Below are positions 50,093 to 58,891 of a stretch of 64,000 nucleotides of DNA, piece after piece; position 1 is the stretch's first letter, and the number at the start of each line of letters is the position of its first letter. The stretch covers positions 2,336,001-2,400,000 of the forward strand of contig NZ_CP149803.1 in NCBI RefSeq assembly GCF_037943105.1, in the 5' to 3' direction. Both the position numbers and the translations under genes were made by a program. The notes beneath the pieces are model-generated. The model had not been told where the DNA came from. It searched no databases and saw only the letters and a program-made list of their open reading frames with translations. This DNA comes from Pseudomonas sp. TMP9 (lineage in GTDB: Bacteria > Pseudomonadota > Gammaproteobacteria > Pseudomonadales > Pseudomonadaceae).

Positions 50093-51307
50093 TCAGCGGT
50101 AATTCAGGCCAAGGGCCAGGCGCACTTCGCTCAGGGTTTCTCGCGCCTCGGAGCGCGCCTTTTCAGCGCCCTCAGCAAGAATCTGCCGCACTAGGTCGGG
50201 GCTTTCTTGATAGTCAGCTGCGCGCGCCTGTAATGGCTGCAACTCCAGTTGCACCGCCTCACTCAGCGGCCCCTTGCACTCCAGACAGCCAATCCCGGCA
50301 CTGCGACAGCCTTGCTGCACCCATGCGCAGGTCTCGTTACTGGAATACAACTGATGCAGCGGCCACACCGGGCAGTGTTCAGGATTGCCCGGGTCATCGC
50401 GGTGCACCCGCGCCGGGTCGGTGGGCATGCGACGGATCTTCTCCTCAATCACCGGGCCGCTGTCGCGCAGAAAGATCGCATTATTATTGGACTTGGACAT
50501 CTTGCCGCCATCCAGCCCCAGCAGCTTGGGCGACTCGCTCAGCAGAGCCTGTGGCTCGACCAGCAAAATTTTGCCACCGCCTTCCAAGTAGCCGTACAAG
50601 CGTTCGCGATCACCCAAGGTGATGCTCTGCTGATCTTTAAGCAACGCCCGCGCCGTTTCTAACGCCTCGGTATCGCCTTGCTCTTGGTAGGCTTTGCGCA
50701 GGTTGTTGTAGAGTTTGGCGGTCTTTTTACCCAGCTTGATGATCGCAGCCTCGGCTTTTTCTTCAAAGCCTGGCTCGCGGCCGTATAAATGGTTGAAGCG
50801 CCGCGCCACATCACGGGCGAACTCGATATGCGCGAGTTGATCGCTGCCCACCGGCACCACGCCAGCGCGGTATAGAAGAATATCGGCGGCCTGCAGCAAG
50901 GGGTAACCGAGAAAGCCAAAAGTGCTGAGGTCTTTACCGTGCAGCTGTTCCTGCTGCTCTTTGTAGGATGGTACGCGTTCCAGCCAGCTGAGCGGGCAGA
51001 TCATCGACAGCAGCAGGTGTAATTCGGCATGCTCAGGGACTTGCGACTGAATAAACAGCGTTGCCGAACTGGGGCTAACACCGGCGGCTAACCAGTCTAC
51101 GGCCATGTTCATGACCCGCTGCGACAAAGGGCCGACATCATCGTAATCAGTGGTCAGTGCGTGCAGGTCAACGATGCAGAAAAAGCATTCGTAGGTGTGT
51201 TGCAGCTTTACCCAGTTCTTTAGCACGCCCTGGTAATGCCCCAAGTGCAACAAACCACTTGGGCGCATGCCAGAGAGCACGCGGCGTTCGGCGTCAGCAA
51301 GACTCAC
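50093..51307 (-). CDS. trpS: Tryptophanyl-tRNA synthetase
   Basis: 404 residues from GTG 51307. Class Ic synthetase: GMRPSGLLHLGHYQGVL includes the HIGH-type motif HLGH, and DGGKMSKSNNNAIF is KMSKS. Between KMSKS and the end, four cysteines are spaced C-x21-C-x6-C-x2-C (from CPVWP to LECKG). This is close to the C-x22-C-x6-C-x2-C [4Fe-4S] motif described for Thermotoga TrpRS. An insert between about 160 and 240 is also longer than in E. coli. It charges tRNA-Trp in the cytosol. The T-box is absent, as expected in Gammaproteobacteria. Confidence 0.95.
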   Translation of the reverse strand: MSLADAERRVLSGMRPSGLLHLGHYQGVLKNWVKLQHTYECFFCIVDLHALTTDYDDVGPLSQRVMNMAVDWLAAGVSPSSATLFIQSQVPEHAELHLLLSMICPLSWLERVPSYKEQQEQLHGKDLSTFGFLGYPLLQAADILLYRAGVVPVGSDQLAHIEFARDVARRFNHLYGREPGFEEKAEAAIIKLGKKTAKLYNNLRKAYQEQGDTEALETARALLKDQQSITLGDRERLYGYLEGGGKILLVEPQALLSESPKLLGLDGGKMSKSNNNAIFLRDSGPVIEEKIRRMPTDPARVHRDDPGNPEHCPVWPLHQLYSSNETCAWVQQGCRSAGIGCLECKGPLSEAVQLELQPLQARAADYQESPDLVRQILAEGAEKARSEARETLSEVRLALGLNYR

Positions 51308-51355
51308 AACGGATTACCTGAACAAACGAGAGAAACGGATTATATAGAGCCCGCG

Positions 51356-51985
51356 TTAAAGGTCATCGCTAAAAGGCGACGGGTCGCCACAACCCACGCG
51401 AAACACCTCAGGCTCATCCTCAAGCAAGCTGACCACCGTGGAGGCTTCCAGCCCGCCGAAGCCACCATCGATGATCAAGTCGACCTGACGCTCAAGAATC
51501 TGGCGCATCTCGTAAGGGTCACTCATCGGTAAGCCTTCACCCGGCAGGATCAAACTCACGCTCATCAGCGGCTCGTTCAGCTCTTCGAGCAACGCCATGG
51601 CAATCGGATGGTTGGGCACACGCAGGCCGATAGTACGGCGCTTGGCATGCAGCAGCATGCGCGGCACCTCACGGGTGGCGTTAAGAATAAACGTGTAGGG
51701 CCCCGGCGTATGGGCCTTGAGTAGGCGAAACGCAGCGGTATCAACCTTGGCAAAGGTGCTGAGTTCGGAGAGGTCGCGGCACACCAGGGTGAAATTATGT
51801 TTGTCATCCAGCTGGCGCAGGCGACGGATTCGCTCAATCGCCGTCTTGTCACCAATGTGGCAACCCACTGCATAGGAGGAGTCGGTTGGATAAATCACCA
51901 CACCACCGCCGCGGATGATCTCCACGGCCTGTTTGATCAGGCGCGCTTGCGGGTTTTCCGGATGAATCTGGAAGAATTGGCTCAC
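51356..51985 (-). CDS. yciO: YciO-family (Sua5/TsaC-like) protein
   Basis: 209 residues from GTG 51985, eight bases after AGGA; this is the start matching the family's SQFFQIHPENPQ. The upstream frame overlaps rnm and is not used. Sua5/YrdC fold: GGVVIYPTDSSYAVGC, a KRTIGLRVPNHPI segment, and NFTLVCRDLSE. Relatives make threonylcarbamoyl-AMP for tRNA t6A, but YciO is a paralogue with weaker or uncertain activity. It lies close to rnm (yciV) as in E. coli. Confidence 0.92.
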   Translation of the reverse strand: MSQFFQIHPENPQARLIKQAVEIIRGGGVVIYPTDSSYAVGCHIGDKTAIERIRRLRQLDDKHNFTLVCRDLSELSTFAKVDTAAFRLLKAHTPGPYTFILNATREVPRMLLHAKRRTIGLRVPNHPIAMALLEELNEPLMSVSLILPGEGLPMSDPYEMRQILERQVDLIIDGGFGGLEASTVVSLLEDEPEVFRVGCGDPSPFSDDL

Positions 51986-51998
51986 AGTCGAATCCTGT

Positions 51999-52862
51999 TC
52001 AGATGGCAGTAGGCTGCTGGACATGTTTGAACCGTGCCCACAGGGGCGGTAGATCCTCGGGAACAGGGCGATAAACACCCAACTCTGACCACTGGCCCGG
52101 TGCATGAAAATCACTGCCTGCGGTGACAAACATGCCGAATTCACGCGCCAGAATAGCCAGACTGCCGACCTGATCAGCCGGCTGCATACCGTTGACCACT
52201 TCCAACGAATGCCCGCCAGCAGCGACAAAATCGGCGATCAATTTTCGGCGTTTGCTGCGCGTAAAGTCGTACTGCCATGGATGCGCCAGGCTGACCCAAG
52301 CACCGGCACGGCGCAGGGTATCAACCGTCTGGGCCAGCTCCGGCCAATGCTGCTTAACATCGCCTAGCTTGCCCGAGCCCAGCCATTTGCGAAACGCTTC
52401 TGCACGGTCCTTCACATAACCGCCGCGCACGAGAAAATCAGCGAAATGCGGCCGCGCCGGGGCGTTAGCGCTGTCACCCAATTCTTGCTGAATGGCCCGC
52501 GCGCCGTCCAGTGCGCCCGGCATGCCTTTGGCTTCCAAGCGCTTACTAATTTCTGCGGCGCGCAACCAGCGCCCCTCGTGCAGTTCGGCAATCGCTTGCT
52601 GCAATGCCGGCGCATCCCGGTTGAAGGCATAACCCAGTACATGAATGGTCGCGCCGCCCCAGATACACGACAACTCGATGCCATTAACCAACTGCATACC
52701 CAGCGTTTGCGCTGCCGCACCGGCCTCATCGAGGCCCTCGAGGGTATCGTGATCGGTCAACGCCAGCACCCGCACACCGCGCTCAAACGCCCGCGCCACC
52801 ACCATAGCCGGCGCAAGTGCGCCGTCTGATGCGGTGCTGTGGCAATGCAAATCAACATCCAT
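51999..52862 (-). CDS. rnm: PHP-domain phosphatase/ribonuclease Rnm (YciV)
   Basis: 287 residues. The PHP metal-binding motif DVDLHCHSTASDGALAP opens the protein, ALTDHDTLEG follows, and VSLAHPWQYD and SDFHAPGQWSELG give the other ligands. Rnm (RNase AM) in E. coli removes 5'-end nucleotides from rRNA fragments and dephosphorylates 3',5'-nucleoside bisphosphates. No signal peptide. A 151-base gap with a palindrome CGGGCTGCAGCCCG precedes yciI on the other strand. Confidence 0.93.
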   Translation of the reverse strand: MDVDLHCHSTASDGALAPAMVVARAFERGVRVLALTDHDTLEGLDEAGAAAQTLGMQLVNGIELSCIWGGATIHVLGYAFNRDAPALQQAIAELHEGRWLRAAEISKRLEAKGMPGALDGARAIQQELGDSANAPARPHFADFLVRGGYVKDRAEAFRKWLGSGKLGDVKQHWPELAQTVDTLRRAGAWVSLAHPWQYDFTRSKRRKLIADFVAAGGHSLEVVNGMQPADQVGSLAILAREFGMFVTAGSDFHAPGQWSELGVYRPVPEDLPPLWARFKHVQQPTAI

Positions 52863-53013
52863 AAGGGGCGCTTTCCGAGTCGTTTATGTTTGTTATTATG
52901 CCGGCTGATACGGATTCTTGCTGACTTGCGCCACTATTTCCTCGACTTTGCTTGGCTAGGCTGCTTTTCTCCCCGGGCTGCAGCCCGCGCCACCGCCGCT
53001 ATTAAGGATTGAA

Positions 53014-53313
53014 ATGCTCTACGCGATCATTGCCACCGATGTGGAAAATTCCCTAGAAAATCGCCTAAATGCTCGCCCGGCGCATTTGGCGCGCTTGGAA
53101 CAGTTGAGGACTCAAGGTCGCTTGATCATCGCCGGCCCGCATCCGGCCATCGACAGCAATGATCCAGGGCCTGCTGGCTTTTCCGGCAGCCTGGTCGTGG
53201 CGGAATTTGAATCGCTGCAGGCTGCGCAACAGTGGGCTGATGCCGACCCCTACCGCGCCGCCGGGGTGTATGCCTCGGTGCTGGTAAAACCGTTCAAGCT
53301 GGTGTTGCCGTAA
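53014..53313 (+). CDS. yciI: YciI family protein
   Basis: 99 residues, family length. [24 protein letters not shown] at the N-terminus has the conserved His region, [10 protein letters not shown] and [19 protein letters not shown] follow. The family has a ferredoxin-like fold with a His-Asp pair and no proven function; some members help dehydrochlorination. It lies close to yciO and rnm, and follows the same order as in E. coli and Pseudomonas. Confidence 0.93.
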   Translation: MLYAIIATDVENSLENRLNARPAHLARLEQLRTQGRLIIAGPHPAIDSNDPGPAGFSGSLVVAEFESLQAAQQWADADPYRAAGVYASVLVKPFKLVLP

Positions 53314-53367
53314 ATCTCCCCTCGCTGAATAACCCATAACAACAACTACAAAAAAATAGGAGTTCCT

Positions 53368-53769
53368 ATGCGTCTCGGCTCGCTGTTTCTGCTCTTGACC
53401 CTGTGCTTACCCGCCTTAACTCAGGCCGAAGAAAGCCCGACTCAGCCTGGGGTGCAAGCCACCTCGGCGCAGGCACAAATCGATCAGCTGGAACAGCGCT
53501 TGGCGCTTAGCGAAGAACAGCGCGCGGCCCTCAGCAGCGAACTGCAAAGCAACGCCAGTGAACGTGAAACGGTGCAAGTGCAGCGCCTGCGCCAAGAAAA
53601 CCAGCGCCTCAAACTGCAGCTGAAACAAGTTCAGGCCAGCGCTCCACTGCCGCTGATCAGCGAACAACAACTATGGTTTGCCATCGGCGCAGGGGCCGGT
53701 TTGCTTGGGGTGCTTATTGGCGCCTTGCTGCGCAGTGCTCGCCGCTCACGCCGCGATTGGCTCAATTGA
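53368..53769 (+). CDS. Small secreted/membrane-anchored coiled-coil protein, unknown function
   Basis: 133 residues, ATG behind AGGAG. A signal peptide (LGSLFLLLTLCLPALTQAEE, cleavage near residue 20) is followed by a long alpha-helical coiled coil (about 35-90, heptads of Leu, Gln and Glu), then a C-terminal membrane helix (about 103-125, LWFAIGAGAGLLGVLIGALL) and a basic end. It resembles the C-terminal part of SH3-domain YgiM proteins without the SH3 domain. It lies three bases before the cpxR-like gene, so it may be regulated by or feed that system. Function unknown. Confidence 0.82.
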   Translation: MRLGSLFLLLTLCLPALTQAEESPTQPGVQATSAQAQIDQLEQRLALSEEQRAALSSELQSNASERETVQVQRLRQENQRLKLQLKQVQASAPLPLISEQQLWFAIGAGAGLLGVLIGALLRSARRSRRDWLN

Positions 53770-53772
53770 GTC

Positions 53773-54450
53773 ATGAGTGCGCTGCTGTTAATCGATGACG
53801 ACGTCGAACTCTGCGAACTGCTGACCAGCTGGCTGATTCAGGAAGGCTTTCAGGTCAGTGCCTGCCATGACGGTAACAGCGCGCGTAGCACCCTCGCCAT
53901 GCAAACTCCGGATGCGGTGGTGCTGGATGTCATGCTGCCTGACGGCAGCGGCCTGGAACTGCTTAAGCAATTGCGCAGCGACCACCCCGAATTGCCCGTG
54001 CTGATGCTTTCGGCTCGTGGCGAACCGCTGGACCGCATTCTTGGCCTGGAACTGGGCGCCGACGACTACCTGGCCAAACCTTGCGACCCCCGCGAACTCA
54101 CTGCGCGCCTGCGCGCTGTATTGCGCCGCAGCGTGCCGGCCCTGCCCAGCAACCTCTTCGACCTGGGTGATCTGCATTACAGCCAAGCGCGCGGCACCGT
54201 CACGCTTGGCGAGCAAGACGTGCCCCTGACCCTCTCGGAAAGCCGCATCCTTGAAGCGCTGCTGCAACGTCCTGGGGAACCTGTGGATAAACAGCAATTG
54301 GCGCAGTTGGCCCTGGGTCGCAAACTAACGCTGTATGACCGCAGCCTAGACATGCACGTCAGTAACCTGCGCAAAAAACTCGGCCCGCACGCTGATGGCC
54401 GTCAACGGATTCTGGCGCTGCGCAGCCGCGGCTATTACTACAGCGTTTAA
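53773..54450 (+). CDS. cpxR: OmpR-family response regulator, CpxR-like
   Basis: 225 residues. Receiver domain: LLIDDDVELCEL with the acidic pocket, phosphorylated Asp52 in VVLDVMLPDG, and the conserved Lys in DYLAKPCDPREL. The C-terminal winged helix has LTLSESRILEALL, MHVSNLRKKLG and LRSRGYYYSV. Matches PA3204, the CpxR of P. aeruginosa, which controls envelope-stress genes. It follows the coiled-coil gene by three bases and is separated from the cpxP/spy-like gene by a repeat and the candidate CpxR box. Confidence 0.92.
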   Translation: MSALLLIDDDVELCELLTSWLIQEGFQVSACHDGNSARSTLAMQTPDAVVLDVMLPDGSGLELLKQLRSDHPELPVLMLSARGEPLDRILGLELGADDYLAKPCDPRELTARLRAVLRRSVPALPSNLFDLGDLHYSQARGTVTLGEQDVPLTLSESRILEALLQRPGEPVDKQQLAQLALGRKLTLYDRSLDMHVSNLRKKLGPHADGRQRILALRSRGYYYSV

Positions 54451-54457
54451 AACCTGC

Positions 54458-54610
54458 TGCGCGTCGGCCCAGCTGCGTTAAAAACCAGCTCGGATGCGAG
54501 CCCAGTCGGAATGCTCATTTACAGCAGTAAACTCGCGTGCGAGCCCAGTCCGCGTCCTCGCCGTTTTTTGCCTTGCATGACTCTAGCTCGCGAGGTTTTG
54601 CACAGTTTTT
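54458..54610. repeat. Long palindromic intergenic repeat, copy B
   Basis: Shares GCGTTaAAA, CAGCTCGG, TCGGAATGCTCATTTACA and the TTTTTGCCTTGC part with the copy at 40722-40855, but has diverged and is longer. Located between cpxR and the CpxP-like gene. It may serve as a terminator of cpxR. Confidence 0.55.
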
Positions 54611-54634
54611 AAGTAAATCAGTTCAGCCGCGCTC

Positions 54635-54650
54635 TTTACCTAAGCTTTAC
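54635..54650 (+). promoter_or_regulatory. Candidate CpxR box upstream of the spy/cpxP-like gene
   Basis: TTTAC, six bases, TTTAC; read on the other strand GTAAA-N6-GTAAA. The CpxR consensus is two direct GTAAA repeats spaced about one turn. It lies about 50 bases before a possible -10 TAGACT (54683-54688) and 82 bases before the start of the CpxP-like gene, and would allow self-activation. Confidence 0.6.
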
Positions 54651-54731
54651 CTTGCCCTGACGGCTCTTGACCTTGACCGCCCTAGACTGAACTCATCCGG
54701 TGTTTACCGGTTTCAGACAAGGAGACACCCC

Positions 54732-55148
54732 ATGCGCAAGACCCTTACCGCAGTCATGCTCGCCCTGACCCTACCTACTCTCGCCATGGCCATGCCTGAA
54801 GGCGGCTCGCGGCACGAAGGCCATTATGGTGAACATGGCTCGCGCATGTTCAAAGAACTCGACCTGAGCAAAGAGCAGCACCGCGACATTCGCAAACTGA
54901 TGGGCGAACAGATGACTGATCGCCGTGCAATCACCCAGCGCTACCTGGAAAAACTCCCAGCCGCCGAACAAAAAGCCATGCAGGATGAGCTGCAAGCCGC
55001 AAAAGAAAAACAGCACAGTGCCATCCGCGCCCTGCTTAAACCCGAGCAGCAAAAAGCCTTCGACGAGCACCAACAACAGATGCAAGCGCGCCGCGCTGAG
55101 CGTCAGGCGTTCAAAGCCTGGCAGGCTGAACAAGCAAAGAAAAGCTAA
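54732..55148 (+). CDS. Spy/CpxP-like periplasmic chaperone
   Basis: 138 residues from ATG 54732; the frame upstream is open but lacks features. Signal peptide (TLTAVMLALTLPTLAMA, cleavage near 21). The mature protein is helical, with two LTxxQ-type motifs: LSKEQHRDIRKLM and LLKPEQQKAF, the marks of Spy and CpxP. These hold unfolded proteins in the periplasm, and CpxP inhibits the sensor. It matches PA3205 in order between regulator and sensor. The candidate CpxR box upstream suggests it is induced by envelope stress. Confidence 0.9.
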   Translation: MRKTLTAVMLALTLPTLAMAMPEGGSRHEGHYGEHGSRMFKELDLSKEQHRDIRKLMGEQMTDRRAITQRYLEKLPAAEQKAMQDELQAAKEKQHSAIRALLKPEQQKAFDEHQQQMQARRAERQAFKAWQAEQAKKS

Positions 55149-55220
55149 AGCCATCCCCCTAAACTTACGCCCATCAGGTCGCTAGCCTTGCTGGGCGTTT
55201 CTGTTATTCAAGGAGCCGCT

Positions 55221-56564
55221 GTGCGTTCACTGTTTTGGCGTATTTTTGCCAGCTTCTGGCTAGCTATCGCTCTGGTTGCCGGGCTGTCCATGTTGCTTGG
55301 GCGCATGCTCAATCAGGATGCCTGGCTTCTCAGCCAGCACCCCGGCATGGGCGACCTCGCCGAAACATGGAGCCAACGTTACGAAACACAAGGCCCGCAG
55401 GCCGCGCAGCGCTTGCTTGAACAGCGCAAGCGCATGTTTCGCATCGATGTGCAGGTGTTGGATGACAGCGGCCAAGCGCTGGTTAAAGGCACTTTTTCAC
55501 CTCGCGCAGCCGCCTTTGAAGCGCGCCATCGCAATGAAAAACGCCTGCCCTGGCGCCGCCTAAGTGTTGACTACACCAGCACGCACAGCGGCGAAACCTA
55601 TCTGTTTATTTACCGCATCCCACTTCCTGAAGTTGCTGCCTGGCAACGCGACAGCCTGCTGTGGCCGCTCAGTGCACTGGGTATTGCCATGCTGGTACTG
55701 ACCCTGTTTAGCCTCTGGCTGACGCTGTCCATCACACGCCCACTGAACCGCCTGCGCGGCGCCGTGCATGACTTGGGACAAACCACTTATCAGCAGAACA
55801 GCCTGGCGCGGCTGGCTAAACGGCGTGATGAGCTGGGCGTATTGGCAGCGGACTTCAACCGCATGGGCGAGCGCGTACAAGGCTTGATCAGCAGCCAACG
55901 GCAGTTGTTGCGCGACGTCTCCCATGAGCTGCGCTCACCGCTGACGCGCCTGCGTGTCGCCCTCGCGCTGACTGAACGGGCAGATGCCGTGGAGCGGGAG
56001 AAATACTGGCCGCGCCTAAGCCAAGAATGCGACCGCTTGGAAGCGCTGATCAGTGAAATCCTCGCCCTTGCCCGCCTCGATGCCGAACCGGGTGCGGCGC
56101 AGCCGATCAACTTAGGCGAGTTGCTGCATAAACTGCAGGAGGATGCGCGCTTGGATGCGCCGCAGCAGTCGATCAAGATTCAGCTGGAAAGCCACCTACA
56201 ACTCAACGGCTGGGCAGATATGTTGCAACGCGCGCTAGAGAACCTGTTGCGCAATGCCCTGCGCTTTAATCCAGCCGGTGAGCCGATTGAATTAACGGCC
56301 AGCAAAACCGCTGGGCTGCTGCGCCTTAGCGTGCGTGACCATGGCCCTGGGGTAACCCCTGAGCAGCTGGCGCGTCTAGGTGAGCCCTTCTACCGCGCCC
56401 CCGGCCAGACCAGCAGCGGCCACGGTTTAGGCTTGGCCATTGCACGCCGCGCGGCAGAACGGCATGGCGGCCAGCTTGAACTGCGCAACCATGCACAAGG
56501 CGGCTTTGTCGCCACCTTGTACTTGCCACTCAACCAGGATAATCAGACGCCGGCCAGCACCTGA
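55221..56564 (+). CDS. Sensor histidine kinase, CpxA/CpxS-like
   Basis: 447 residues from GTG 55221, behind AAGGAG; the TTG upstream is not used. TM1 (LFWRIFASFWLAIALVAGL) and TM2 (about 160-185) enclose a periplasmic sensor. HAMP (ITRPLNRLRGAVHDLG) follows, then the H-box DVSHELRSPLTRLR and the ATP domain: NLLRNALRF (N box), DHGPGVTPEQ (G1) and GLGLAIARRAAERHGG (G2). It should phosphorylate the CpxR-like regulator. Its 3' end overlaps the 3' end of the nitroreductase gene by 35 bases. Confidence 0.92.
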   Translation: MRSLFWRIFASFWLAIALVAGLSMLLGRMLNQDAWLLSQHPGMGDLAETWSQRYETQGPQAAQRLLEQRKRMFRIDVQVLDDSGQALVKGTFSPRAAAFEARHRNEKRLPWRRLSVDYTSTHSGETYLFIYRIPLPEVAAWQRDSLLWPLSALGIAMLVLTLFSLWLTLSITRPLNRLRGAVHDLGQTTYQQNSLARLAKRRDELGVLAADFNRMGERVQGLISSQRQLLRDVSHELRSPLTRLRVALALTERADAVEREKYWPRLSQECDRLEALISEILALARLDAEPGAAQPINLGELLHKLQEDARLDAPQQSIKIQLESHLQLNGWADMLQRALENLLRNALRFNPAGEPIELTASKTAGLLRLSVRDHGPGVTPEQLARLGEPFYRAPGQTSSGHGLGLAIARRAAERHGGQLELRNHAQGGFVATLYLPLNQDNQTPAST

Positions 56565-57096
56565 CAAAATTACTCACTTGCAACACAGGCACCGCCCGTA
56601 ATTCACGCTCTGGCGTGCCTAAGTAGAGGTAGGCAATCACCTGCTCATTGGCGGCCAAACCCAAACCCGCCGCTACTTGTGGGTTGTAGGCCATATCACC
56701 CGTGCGCCAGACCGCGCCAATGCCCTGAGCATGGGCCGCCAGCAAAATACCGTGAGCTGCGCAGCCAGCAGCCAACAGCTGCTCTTGCACGGGTACTTTG
56801 CCATTGGCTTGCACGCACGCGATCACCACCACCAGCAAAGGCGCGCGCAGCGGCATGGCACGTACTTTGGCCAGCGCATCAGTGCTGGCCTCTGCGGCCA
56901 AGGTGCTGGCGAACAATTCACCCAGCTGCACCAGCGCCTCACCCTCAACGGTGAGAAAACGCCAAGGCCGCAACTGTCCGTGATCCGGCGCGCGCAAGGC
57001 CGCACGAAACAGCAGTTCGCGCTGCGCAGCATCGGGTGCGGGTGCAATCAGGCGTGGTGCGGAAACACGATTTAGCAACGCATCAAGAGCGTCCAT
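56530..57096 (-). CDS. YdjA-family FMN nitroreductase
   Basis: 188 residues. AALRAPDHGQLRPWRFLTVEG is the family's FMN-binding N-terminal motif, AAGCAAHGILLAAHAQGIGAVWRTGDMA the central core. Length and motifs fit E. coli YdjA, a flavin-dependent NAD(P)H nitroreductase with unclear physiological substrate. It matches PA3208. It converges with, and overlaps, the sensor kinase gene. Confidence 0.9.
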   Translation of the reverse strand: MDALDALLNRVSAPRLIAPAPDAAQRELLFRAALRAPDHGQLRPWRFLTVEGEALVQLGELFASTLAAEASTDALAKVRAMPLRAPLLVVVIACVQANGKVPVQEQLLAAGCAAHGILLAAHAQGIGAVWRTGDMAYNPQVAAGLGLAANEQVIAYLYLGTPERELRAVPVLQVSNFVRCWPASDYPG

Positions 57097-57352
57097 TAGC
57101 CACCTCAGCTATTCAATCAGGCCATCATTCTAGTGCCTGTGGCCGCTGGGCGGGCAAGCGCATAAACCGACACTCAGGCAAGGCTTGTCGAGCAGGCCTA
57201 CTTTGCCAAACACAGAACCCGGCAAAGACTCGTACCCAAGAGCCATTCTGCGCAGCGCGTGCCGCCGGTATCCACCAAGCTCAATCGCTGTACAGCAGCC
57301 ATAGCGCGAGTAGAATGGCGCCCCTTTGACCCCCAGCGCCTGAGCAGAACCC

Positions 57353-58807
57353 ATGTCATTGCCGACACTTCGCATCATTGCTTTTATTCTCGGCATTTTC
57401 CTGATCACGCTGGCCATCAGCATGTTGATCCCCATGCTGACGCTGCTGCTGTATTCGCGCACGGATGACATCAATGCCTTTTTCTGGTCCAGCCTTGTTA
57501 CAGCGGCTGTCGGCTTGGCCATGGTCATCCCCGGGCGCCCCAAAGATGCGCAATTGCGCCCGCGTGACATGTACCTGCTGACCACCGGCAGCTGGCTGGT
57601 GGTGTGCATCTTCGCAGCGCTACCGATGGTACTGATTCATCACATCAGCTACACCGATGCCTTCTTCGAGACCATGTCCGGTATTACCACCACAGGTTCG
57701 ACGATACTGGTCGGGCTTGATCACGCCTCACCCGGGCTGCTGATTTGGCGTTCGATGTTGCAATGGCTAGGCGGCATCGGTTTTATCGGCATGGCGGTGG
57801 CTATTTTGCCGCTGCTGCGCGTAGGCGGTATGCGCCTGTTCCAAACTGAATCATCAGACTGGGGCGAGAAGGTCATGCCGCGCTCGCACATGGCGGCCAA
57901 ATACATTCTGTTTATCTACCTAGGCCTGACCTTGAGCGGCTTTCTTGGCTTCTGGTTAGCGGGCATGACGCCCTTTGATGCGATCAATCATGCAATGACC
58001 TCGATTTCTACCGGTGGTTATTCAACGTCTGACTCATCGCTGGCCAACTGGACTCAACCCGCCGTGCATTGGGTTGCAGTGGTATTGATGATCTGTGGCG
58101 GTTTACCCTTTACCCTGTATGTCGCCACCCTGCGCGGCAACCGTAAAGCGCTGTTTAAAGACCACCAAGTGCGCGGCTTTCTGGGTTTTCTACTGGCCAC
58201 TTGGCTGGTTTTTGGCACGTGGTTATGGCTGCACTCGGACAACAGCTGGCTGGATGCCTTTCGCATCGTCGCGGTGAATGTCACCTCAGTGGTCACCACC
58301 ACCGGCTTTGCCTTGGGCGACTACACCACGTGGGGCAGTTTTGCCGTGTTGCTGTTTTTTTACCTCACCTTTGTTGGCGGCTGCTCGGGTTCGACTGCCG
58401 GCGGGCTGAAAATCTTTCGCTTTCAGGTGGCCTACGTGCTGCTGAGGGCGAACTTGCAGCAACTGGTGCACCCGCGCGCCGTGATCAAGCAGCAATACAA
58501 CAATCACAACCTCGACGAGGAGATTGTCCGCTCATTGATCACCTTTTCATTTTTCTTCACCATTACCATCGGTGTGATTGCCCTTGGCCTGACGCTGCTT
58601 GGCTTGGACTGGGTAACAGCCCTGACCGGCGCGGCGACAGCAGTGTGCAACGTTGGCCCAGGCTTAGGCCCGATCATTGGCCCAGCGGGTAACTTCTCCA
58701 GCTTGCCCGATGCGGCCAAATGGCTGCTAACCATCGGTATGCTGCTGGGGCGTTTGGAAATTCTGACCGTACTGGTGCTGGTCACTCGGGCATTCTGGCG
58801 GCACTGA
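57353..58807 (+). CDS. trkH: TrkH-family potassium uptake protein, first copy
   Basis: 484 residues, about ten to twelve membrane helices. Four pore loops with the selectivity glycines are visible: SGITTTGSTILVG, SISTGGYSTSD, VTTTGFALGDY and CNVGPGLGPIIG. TrkH takes up potassium together with TrkA, driven by ATP/NAD binding to TrkA and membrane potential. It corresponds to PA3210 in order. The start follows an unremarkable 256-base gap. Confidence 0.93.
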   Translation: MSLPTLRIIAFILGIFLITLAISMLIPMLTLLLYSRTDDINAFFWSSLVTAAVGLAMVIPGRPKDAQLRPRDMYLLTTGSWLVVCIFAALPMVLIHHISYTDAFFETMSGITTTGSTILVGLDHASPGLLIWRSMLQWLGGIGFIGMAVAILPLLRVGGMRLFQTESSDWGEKVMPRSHMAAKYILFIYLGLTLSGFLGFWLAGMTPFDAINHAMTSISTGGYSTSDSSLANWTQPAVHWVAVVLMICGGLPFTLYVATLRGNRKALFKDHQVRGFLGFLLATWLVFGTWLWLHSDNSWLDAFRIVAVNVTSVVTTTGFALGDYTTWGSFAVLLFFYLTFVGGCSGSTAGGLKIFRFQVAYVLLRANLQQLVHPRAVIKQQYNNHNLDEEIVRSLITFSFFFTITIGVIALGLTLLGLDWVTALTGAATAVCNVGPGLGPIIGPAGNFSSLPDAAKWLLTIGMLLGRLEILTVLVLVTRAFWRH

Positions 58808-58891
58808 ATAAACACCAGACCGGCTAAATAACTGAGCGCACGCGGCCACAGCCTCTAAAATTTCGCTACACCTGCAATGGAACTCGCTTAG

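Noticed and set aside
52975..52988. Palindrome CGGGCTGCAGCCCG upstream of yciI as an operator
   Set aside because: It has no loop and no known regulator site resembles it; could be chance in G+C-rich DNA.
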